Source of the DNA: Halarcobacter bivalviorum
GTDB taxonomy: Bacteria > Campylobacterota > Campylobacteria > Campylobacterales > Arcobacteraceae
Assembly: GCF_003346815.1 (NCBI RefSeq)
Contig: NZ_CP031217.1
Coordinates: 124,001-188,000, forward strand
Length of the DNA: 64,000 nt
Reading direction: 5' to 3'
Shown here: positions 57,968-64,000 of the stretch, piece after piece
Layout: each line of letters opens with the position of its first letter
How positions within the stretch are numbered: position 1 is the first letter of the stretch
Made by a program: the position numbers and the translations under genes
Notes under the pieces: model-generated
What the model saw: the letters and a program-made list of their open reading frames with translations, nothing else
What the model was told of the DNA's origin: nothing
The model's database searches: none

Positions 57968-59683
57968 TTAAAAGATTGAAGTTCCTAAAGGTATAGAACT
58001 TTTTTTAGAAGCACTTTTTATATTTCCAAGGCATAGATTAAATTGTTGTAAAGAGCTATTTTCAGAGATTTCAATTATAGCAGCACTTACTGATAAGAGT
58101 TTAAAGTTTCTACTTACACCAAATCTATCTTTAGAAGTCATATAAGCATTAGCAATATCTTTTTCATTATATAAACTTGAAGCACTTGATTGAAACTCTT
58201 CTTGAATATTTTTTATTAGATAATAGACATCTTCATATTGACTATTTGTAAAACCTACAAAAAAGTCATCACCTCCAACATGGGCAATAAAATTTTCACT
58301 TGAAATATTTTTTTGTAGGATTTCTGAGAACATTAAAATTGCACGATCACCTTGTCTGAATCCATAAGTATCATTGAAAGGTTTAAAATCATTAAAATCA
58401 AAATATACAATTTGAGCATGTTTATTATTTTTAAAACTATTCGAAATAAAGCTCTCTATTTGATTGTTCCCCGGTAGTTTTGTTAAAGGATTTTGATTCT
58501 GAGCTATCTCTATATTTCTTTTATATGAAAGAGATAATAGGTTATTTAAGTTAATGAAACCATAATATTGAGAATCTTTGGTTACAAAAATACCTTTTGC
58601 ATCATTTTGCATATTAAATATTTCTAAAGCTTTATCTATTCCCCAACTAATATCAATTTCAAGTACAGGTTTTATATAACTTTTTAACTTAGCTTTAAAA
58701 GAGTCATTTTTAGCCAATGATAAACCATATTGTGAATAAGAAATCTCTTTAATATCAACTTCATAAATTGCACCTAGAATCTTTTTTTCATCATCAATAA
58801 TTGGTACAAAAGTATTTAAAGTATGCTCTTTAAAATATACAAATAGTTCATGTAAACTTGCATTTACATTTAAAGGGTCAATCTTATCGATAAAGGATTT
58901 ATCAATAAAATTTCCTCTTGATACCCTTCTATCTTTTTCAAAAATATTCTCTTTAGTATAGAATTTTTTTATCTCTTTTATATCTAAAGTGGGTCTAGAA
59001 ACTAAATACCCTTGAATGTAGTCTGCTTTAATCTCTTTACAAACATAATATTCTTCTTTTGTTTCAATGCCCTCTGCAATAACTTTTATTCCCATAGTAT
59101 GAGCCATCTCTACAATAGAAGCACAAAACAATCTTTTTTTTGCATCTTTGTGAATATTTTCAATAAAGAATTTATCAATTTTAATAAAATTTGTATCTGA
59201 GATGTATAATAAGTGAAGACCTGAAATTCCTGTTCCAAAATCATCTATTGCAATATTATAGTTTTTTGATTTATAGGTACTAATAATATGTTTGATTTCT
59301 TGGTCTTTATCAAAAGAACTATGTTCTGTAATCTCAAAACATATTGAATCTTTACTAAGTTCATATTTCTCTAGTAGTTCGGCAGTTTCCCCAAATTTAA
59401 AATCAGGCATTGTAAAAAATCTATTATCAATATTATAAAAAAGTTTTAGATTATTAATATTAATTTTTCTATATTTTTTAATAGCTTTTTTTCTTAAGAG
59501 CATATCAACTTTGTATAAAATTTTTTTTTCAGCTAAAGTATCAAAGAAATGAAAGATTGATTCAAACTCTAATTCTTCAACATTTCTAATTAAGGCTTCT
59601 ACAGCAAAAATTTTACCTGTATATGTATTTACAATAGGTTGAAAAGCAAAGTCAAGTTTGTCAACATCAATTTTAGTTGACAT
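57968..59683 (-). CDS. EAL-CBS-GGDEF c-di-GMP protein
   Basis: A 571-aa cytoplasmic protein. The EAL phosphodiesterase domain (about 8-245) has EALIR (29-33), the NIAIDDFGTG loop and VIAEGIET, so c-di-GMP hydrolysis is likely. A CBS-pair-like region (about 260-395) may bind a nucleotide such as AMP or ATP. The GGDEF domain (about 400-560) begins NPLTKLPGNNQIE and has the signature as GGDDF (about 471-475). The Glu-to-Asp change and the HV preceding it suggest weak or no cyclase activity. No membrane segment is visible. It lies between pstS and the pst operon, without a visible Pho box of its own. Confidence 0.88.
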   Translation of the reverse strand: MSTKIDVDKLDFAFQPIVNTYTGKIFAVEALIRNVEELEFESIFHFFDTLAEKKILYKVDMLLRKKAIKKYRKININNLKLFYNIDNRFFTMPDFKFGETAELLEKYELSKDSICFEITEHSSFDKDQEIKHIISTYKSKNYNIAIDDFGTGISGLHLLYISDTNFIKIDKFFIENIHKDAKKRLFCASIVEMAHTMGIKVIAEGIETKEEYYVCKEIKADYIQGYLVSRPTLDIKEIKKFYTKENIFEKDRRVSRGNFIDKSFIDKIDPLNVNASLHELFVYFKEHTLNTFVPIIDDEKKILGAIYEVDIKEISYSQYGLSLAKNDSFKAKLKSYIKPVLEIDISWGIDKALEIFNMQNDAKGIFVTKDSQYYGFINLNNLLSLSYKRNIEIAQNQNPLTKLPGNNQIESFISNSFKNNKHAQIVYFDFNDFKPFNDTYGFRQGDRAILMFSEILQKNISSENFIAHVGGDDFFVGFTNSQYEDVYYLIKNIQEEFQSSASSLYNEKDIANAYMTSKDRFGVSRNFKLLSVSAAIIEISENSSLQQFNLCLGNIKSASKKSSIPLGTSIF

Positions 59684-59764
59684 GGAGCACCTCTTTAAAA
59701 TAGTATTAAATATGGGCTCTTAGTATTTGTTCGCGTGAAATAATAAAAGTCCATATATAAAACT

Positions 59765-59793
59765 ATTAAAAGAAGACAAAGTCTTCTTTTAAT
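59765..59793 (-). terminator. Terminator of pstS
   Basis: A perfect 13-bp stem (59765-59777 with 59781-59793) and an AAA loop lie 25 bp after the pstS stop. On the minus strand a short T-rich tract follows. Confidence 0.8.
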
Positions 59794-59817
59794 TTATATA
59801 TTATTAGTAGGGAAGGA

Positions 59818-60873
59818 TTAGTGTTTTAAGTCTTCAATTTTAAGTTTTTTAGAACTCATAACAGCATTTCTAATTTCTGATCTTGTTGCATCAGGTAAAG
59901 AAATTAGACCAATTTCTGCTAAAATACCATCAGGTCCAATCATATTTTCTGACATAAACATCTCTACATATTTATTCATAGAAGGAACTTCTTTTTTATG
60001 AGAGTTTTTAATGTAGAAGAATAATGATCTAGAAACAGGATATTCTCCAGATGAAATAGTTTCAGGAGTTGGAGATACATTATTAATTGTTGCACCAGAA
60101 AGTTTATCATCATTTTCAATTAAGAAAGAGAATCCAAATATACCAAATGCTTCTTTGTTCTTATTTAACTTTTGAACGATAATATTATCATTCTCTCCAG
60201 ATGGAACATAAACACCATCAGTTCTAACAACAGAGTATTTTTTATATTTTTTGTTAGCTTTATTATCTTTTTTGAATAAATCAGTATATACAGGCATTTT
60301 TTTGAATACTTTTTGCATTACTAGCTCTTCAAATGCATCTCTTGTTCCAGATGACTTTGGTGGTCCATAAATAATGATTTCTCTATTTGGTAAAGAAGCA
60401 TCAATATCTGACCATTTTTTATATGGGTTAGCAATTAAAGATTTTCCATCTTTAGAAGGAACTTCAGCAGCAACTGCTAATGCTAATTGTTCACTTGTAA
60501 TATTAAATGCAGGATTAGATTTTGATTGTGCAAATGCAATTCCATCATATCCAATTACTGATTCAGTAATATCAGTAACTCCATTTTTTTCACACATAGT
60601 GAACTCTTTTGCTTTCATTCTTCTTGATGCATTTGTAATATCTGGTGTATTTAAATCATTTCCAGCACAAAATAGTTTCATTCCACCACCTGAACCAGTT
60701 GATTCAACTACTGGAGTTGGGAATTTAGTTGTAGCACCTAATTCTTCAGCAACTGCAGATGAGAAAGGGTATACTGTAGATGAACCTACAATTTTAATCT
60801 GATCTCTAGCACTTAAAGATACAGTAAGTGCAGCACTTGCTAATAAAGCAACTGTTGTTTTTTTGAATGTCAT
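59818..60873 (-). CDS. pstS: Phosphate-binding protein PstS
   Basis: Periplasmic phosphate receptor of the Pst transporter (351 aa from the start chosen). The ATG at 60873 is preferred over one 12 bp upstream because GGAG sits at the right distance only for the former, and the signal peptide (MTFKKTTVALLASAALTVSLSA) then starts cleanly. The phosphate-loop pattern IKIVGSSTVYPFSSAVAEEL, then ESTGSGGGMKLFCAG and PPKSSGTRDAFEELV are typical. It is transcribed apart from pstCAB, with its own Pho-box-like repeats. Confidence 0.94.
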   Translation of the reverse strand: MTFKKTTVALLASAALTVSLSARDQIKIVGSSTVYPFSSAVAEELGATTKFPTPVVESTGSGGGMKLFCAGNDLNTPDITNASRRMKAKEFTMCEKNGVTDITESVIGYDGIAFAQSKSNPAFNITSEQLALAVAAEVPSKDGKSLIANPYKKWSDIDASLPNREIIIYGPPKSSGTRDAFEELVMQKVFKKMPVYTDLFKKDNKANKKYKKYSVVRTDGVYVPSGENDNIIVQKLNKNKEAFGIFGFSFLIENDDKLSGATINNVSPTPETISSGEYPVSRSLFFYIKNSHKKEVPSMNKYVEMFMSENMIGPDGILAEIGLISLPDATRSEIRNAVMSSKKLKIEDLKH

Positions 60874-60909
60874 TTTTGTCTCCATATTTTAATTATGATA
60901 TGGAAGTAT

Positions 60910-60938
60910 ATTAGTTGTTGATTACAACTTGGTTACGA
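60910..60938 (-). promoter_or_regulatory. Pho-box-like repeats upstream of pstS
   Basis: On the plus strand three 7-bp units lie at an 11-bp period: ATTAGTT (60910), ATTACAA (60921) and GTTACGA (60932), each followed by a 4-bp spacer ending in TG. In gene direction the two better ones read TCGTAAC and TTGTAAT. They end 37 bp before the pstS ATG. Confidence 0.72.
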
Positions 60939-60984
60939 AATGAAATTTTATATATGGGGATTTATTATGTAAGAACAAATGAGC

Positions 60985-62052
60985 TTATAGCCCATTTGCT
61001 TCAATAAGTCTTGCTTGATGATCAGCAATAAGAGGATCAATTACTTCATCAAAAAGACCGTCGTTCATAATCGCATCTAATCTATATAGAGTTAGATTGA
61101 TTCTATGATCTGAGATTCTTCCTTGTGGATAATTATATGTTCTAATTCTTCCACTTCTATCTCCAGTACCAACTTGCTCTTTTCTATTGGCACCTTCTTC
61201 TTGCATTTTTTCTTGCATTTGTAAATCATAAAGTCTAGCTTTAAGAACTTTCATTGCTCTATCTTTGTTCTTATGTTGAGACTTTTGATCTTGGTTTGTT
61301 ACTACGATACCTGATGGAATGTGAGTAATTCTAACTGCTGAGTCAGTTGTATTTACTGATTGTCCACCATTTCCACTAGCTCTCATAACATCAATTTTTA
61401 AATCGTTAGGGTTGATTTCAATTTCAACATCATCAACTTCTGGCATTACTGCAACAGTAATTGCTGATGTATGAACTCTTCCTTGAGATTCAGTTGCAGG
61501 AACTCTTTGTACTCTATGGGTACCACCTTCAAACTTTAATTTTGAAAATACATGGTCACCTTTAAATAAAGCTACAATCTCTTTATAACCCCCAGCTTCA
61601 CTCTCACTTTGGTTCATGATCTCAACTTTCCAACCATTACCCTCAGCATATCTTAGGTAAGCTCTGAAAAGGTCACCAACGAAAATCGCCGCTTCATCTC
61701 CACCAGTACCAGCTCTAAGCTCTAGATAGATATTTTTTTCATCATTAGGATCTTTAGGAATCATTAAAAATTTAATATCATCCTCAAGCATAGGTTTTTT
61801 AGCCTCTAACTCTTTAAGTTCCTCTTTTGCTAATTCTCCAAGTTCTGGATCATCAAGCATCATTTTATTTTCTTCAATATCTTCTATCGTTTTGATATAC
61901 TCTTTTGCTTTACTTACAATAGGTTCAATACTAGATTGTTCTTTTGAAAGATCAGTCATCCTTTTGATGTCAGAAGTGATATCAGGAGAGATCAATAAAT
62001 TATTGATTTCCTCATATCTGTCTATAAATGGTCTTAGTTTATCTTGTAGCAT
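60985..62052 (-). CDS. prfA: Peptide chain release factor 1
   Basis: Releases peptides at UAA and UAG codons (355 aa, normal). The catalytic GGQ lies in [18 protein letters not shown], the stop-recognition segment near [17 protein letters not shown] contains the PxT-type motif (PAT), and [11 protein letters not shown] marks domain 2. It follows rpsT by 51 bp on the same strand. Confidence 0.97.
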   Translation of the reverse strand: MLQDKLRPFIDRYEEINNLLISPDITSDIKRMTDLSKEQSSIEPIVSKAKEYIKTIEDIEENKMMLDDPELGELAKEELKELEAKKPMLEDDIKFLMIPKDPNDEKNIYLELRAGTGGDEAAIFVGDLFRAYLRYAEGNGWKVEIMNQSESEAGGYKEIVALFKGDHVFSKLKFEGGTHRVQRVPATESQGRVHTSAITVAVMPEVDDVEIEINPNDLKIDVMRASGNGGQSVNTTDSAVRITHIPSGIVVTNQDQKSQHKNKDRAMKVLKARLYDLQMQEKMQEEGANRKEQVGTGDRSGRIRTYNYPQGRISDHRINLTLYRLDAIMNDGLFDEVIDPLIADHQARLIEANGL

Positions 62053-62103
62053 ATTTGTTTGTATTTATGTAATGTTATATAGACTCTAAATAAAATATTT
62101 GAA

Positions 62104-62364
62104 TTATATAGCGTTAACTTGTACTTGTAATCTTGATACTTTTCTAGCAGCAGTACCTTTTTTTAGGATACCTTTAGAAACACAATGGTGAATGTATTTA
62201 TTTGCCGCTTTCATAGCTTCAACTGCTTTATCTTTATCCGCAGCTTCAATTGCAGCTACTACATTTTTAGTAACATTTTTGATTCTTGTTTTATAGAATC
62301 TGTTTCTTTCAGTTCTAATTTTTGTTTGTCTTGCTCTTTTCTCAGCAGATTTATGATTTGCCAT
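62104..62364 (-). CDS. rpsT: Ribosomal protein S20
   Basis: Small-subunit protein bS20 (86 aa). The start [21 protein letters not shown] and the helical, Lys-rich body are typical. It is divergent from glmM and in front of prfA. Confidence 0.96.
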   Translation of the reverse strand: MANHKSAEKRARQTKIRTERNRFYKTRIKNVTKNVVAAIEAADKDKAVEAMKAANKYIHHCVSKGILKKGTAARKVSRLQVQVNAI

Positions 62365-62413
62365 TATTATTTAACCTCTTTATAAAAATTTTAAGGATAG
62401 AATAGTACCTAAA

Positions 62414-62427
62414 TAACTTTAAAGTTA
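62414..62427. promoter_or_regulatory. Palindrome in glmM leader
   Basis: A perfect 14-bp palindrome, TAACTTTAAAGTTA, lies between a possible -10 (TAGAAT at about 62397-62402) and the glmM ribosome site. A role is unproven; such AT palindromes can occur by chance in this base composition. Confidence 0.3.
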
Positions 62428-62448
62428 GTTTAAATTTAGGAAGATTTA

Positions 62449-63783
62449 ATGAAACTATTTGGAACAGACGGAGTTAGAGGATTAGCTGGTGAGTTTCTTG
62501 ATGCAATCACTGTATTAAAGCTTGCAAAGGCTGCTGGAATCTATTTTAGAAAGCACTCTACAACAAAAAGAATCTTAGTTGGTAAGGATACTAGAAGAAG
62601 TGGATATATGATTGAAAATGCACTTGTAAGTGGTCTTACATCTGTAGGTTATGATGTAATTCAAATTGGACCTATGCCAACACCTGCAATTGCATATTTA
62701 ACAGAGAGTATGAGATGTGATGCTGGTATTATGATCTCTGCTTCACATAATCCATTTGAAGATAATGGAATTAAATTCTTTGATAATCATGGAAATAAAC
62801 TTGGAACAAAGTGTGAAGAGAATATTGAAAAAATATTTTTTAATGATGACCTTTTAAAAGAAGGGACAGTAACTGGGAAAAAAATAGGTTCTTCAAAGAG
62901 AATTGATGATGTTATAGGACGATATATCGTTTCTATTAAAAGTTCTTTTCCTAATGATTTATCACTACGTGGTATGAGAATTGTATTAGATTGTGCGAAT
63001 GGTGCTGCTTATAAAGTTGCTCCTACAATTTTAGATGAATTAGGTGCAGATGTAATTACATTAAATGATAAACCAAATGGATATAACATAAATGATGGTT
63101 GTGGAGCTTTACATCCTGCAACAGTAGGAAAAGTTGTGAAAGAGTATAGAGCTGATATTGGTATTGCTCTGGATGGAGATGCAGATAGACTAGTTGTTAT
63201 AGATGAGGAAGGGGAAGTAGTAGATGGGGATAAACTTCTTGGAGCTCTTTGCCTTTTCCTAAAAGAAGAGAAAACTTTAAAAGGTGATGCTTGTGTAGCA
63301 ACAGTTATGTCAAACAAAGCTTTAGAAGACTTTTTAAATTCTCATGATTTAAAACTATTACGATCTAATGTTGGAGATAAAAATGTTTTAGAGCAAATGA
63401 AAGAGAATAAAGTTAATTTTGGTGGAGAACAAAGTGGACATATAATTTTCTCTGACGTAGCTAAAACAGGAGATGGCTTAGCATCAGCACTTCAAGTATT
63501 AGCTTTAATTTTAAGAAAAAAACAAAAAGCAAGTATTGCTTTAAATCCATTTGAATTATATCCTCAACTTTTAGTAAATTTAAAAGTAAATGAGAAAAAA
63601 CCTTTAGAAGAGATTGCTGGACTAGAAGAGATTTTAGAACCAATTAGAAAAAAAGGTATTAGAGATTTAATTAGATACTCAGGAACAGAAAATAAAATAA
63701 GACTTCTTTTAGAAGGTAAAGATAAAAAAGAAGTTGAAGATTCAATGAAAGTATTAAAAGAGTTTATAGAAAAAGTTTTATGA
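62449..63783 (+). CDS. glmM: Phosphoglucosamine mutase
   Basis: Converts glucosamine-6-phosphate to glucosamine-1-phosphate for cell-wall precursors (444 aa, normal). The phospho-Ser is Ser99 in MISASHNP, the Mg site is LDGDADR, the sugar loop GEQSGH, and the phosphate loop [19 protein letters not shown] precedes the ATG. lspA starts on its stop codon. Confidence 0.98.
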   Translation: MKLFGTDGVRGLAGEFLDAITVLKLAKAAGIYFRKHSTTKRILVGKDTRRSGYMIENALVSGLTSVGYDVIQIGPMPTPAIAYLTESMRCDAGIMISASHNPFEDNGIKFFDNHGNKLGTKCEENIEKIFFNDDLLKEGTVTGKKIGSSKRIDDVIGRYIVSIKSSFPNDLSLRGMRIVLDCANGAAYKVAPTILDELGADVITLNDKPNGYNINDGCGALHPATVGKVVKEYRADIGIALDGDADRLVVIDEEGEVVDGDKLLGALCLFLKEEKTLKGDACVATVMSNKALEDFLNSHDLKLLRSNVGDKNVLEQMKENKVNFGGEQSGHIIFSDVAKTGDGLASALQVLALILRKKQKASIALNPFELYPQLLVNLKVNEKKPLEEIAGLEEILEPIRKKGIRDLIRYSGTENKIRLLLEGKDKKEVEDSMKVLKEFIEKVL

Positions 63784-64000
63784 GAAAAGAGTATAAATTA
63801 TCATTAATCATTTTTATATCTATTTTTATTTTTGACCAGTTTGTAAAATATGCTTTTGTGAACTTTTCTTGGGAAGTAGATGGTCCTTATATGTCTTTAA
63901 AATTAGCATATAACTATGGGGTTGCTTTCTCAATGTTTGCTTTTTTACAAGAGTATTTAAAGTATATTCAACTAGTAATAGCTCTTGTAGCAACAATTTA
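63780..64000 (+). CDS. lspA: Lipoprotein signal peptidase, cut by window end
   Basis: Inner-membrane aspartyl protease that cleaves prolipoproteins. Only the first ~73 codons are present. The first helix ([20 protein letters not shown]) includes the LspA start motif DQ.(V)K, and the segment [11 protein letters not shown] is the conserved NxGxAFS box. The catalytic Asp pair lies beyond the window. The ATG overlaps the glmM stop by 4 bp, the usual glmM-lspA order in Campylobacterota. Confidence 0.93.
   Translation, partial: MRKEYKLSLIIFISIFIFDQFVKYAFVNFSWEVDGPYMSLKLAYNYGVAFSMFAFLQEYLKYIQLVIALVATI

Noticed and set aside
59684-59817. Pho box before the EAL-CBS-GGDEF gene
   Set aside because: No pair of TTAC-type half sites with an 11-bp period is present in the spacer.
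60874-60885. Upstream ATG for pstS
   Set aside because: GGAG overlaps this ATG itself and is correctly spaced only for the ATG at 60873, which also begins a clean signal peptide.

Overview
The window is about 64 kb of AT-rich bacterial chromosome. It almost certainly comes from the Arcobacter group (Campylobacterota, Arcobacteraceae). The evidence is the low GC content and the run of gene types usual in that lineage: a UbiA-type prenyltransferase of the futalosine menaquinone type, an ispDF fusion next to an HP1021/CemR-type atypical regulator, single-chain pyruvate:ferredoxin oxidoreductase, PurT, DUF507, many chemoreceptors, and histidine kinases with Cache sensors. No phage, insertion sequence, integron or CRISPR array was seen. 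The first gene (prenyltransferase) and the last (lspA) are cut by the window ends.

Layout. 1-3.3 kb: prenyltransferase, a diguanylate cyclase and an MscS channel. A lone tRNA-Arg(TCG) follows. 3.7-11.2 kb: a sensory island with two chemoreceptors, a small Aer/CetB-type PAS protein and two related Cache histidine kinases facing each other. 11.2-16.7 kb: lipoprotein, purT, a Bax-like glucosaminidase, dapF, coaE, a reduced spermidine-synthase-like protein and purM. 16.8-20.3 kb: a minus-strand set of LysE exporter, MarR regulator, YceI, extradiol dioxygenase and pirin, with the same palindrome in front of marR and yceI, plus a lysine/alanine-rich histone-H1-like peptide. 20.5-25.4 kb: aminotransferase, hisZ, purA, DUF507 and carA. 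26-30.3 kb: pgpA, cemR, ispDF, an HDOD protein and an unknown partner. 30.4-38 kb: thiC, mrp, flavodoxin-fold reductase with an AraC regulator, a 35-residue membrane peptide, hisIE, an SPFH protein and ilvE. 38-48 kb: a methyltransferase, metH, mnmD and luxS, then the large nifJ/por gene. 48-51 kb: HAD phosphatase, a peptide-binding protein, rplM and rpsI. 51-61 kb: the phosphate locus pstC-pstA-pstB-phoU-psiE-phoB-phoR with pstS apart, and a c-di-GMP protein and a SHOCT protein between them. 61-64 kb: rpsT, prfA, glmM and lspA.

How it fits together. Most genes are core metabolism (purine, histidine, arginine/pyrimidine, thiamine, isoprenoid, methionine/SAM and peptidoglycan precursors). The parts worth attention are regulatory. 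Pho-box-like 11-bp-period repeats lie before both pstC and pstS. Twin MarR operators suggest one regulon covering a possible quinone or aromatic stress set. An inverted repeat flanks the ispDF-cemR -10. A roughly 1.1 kb block across the chemoreceptor/PAS pair has codon use unlike its surroundings. All functions are read from motifs and context; no database search was possible.
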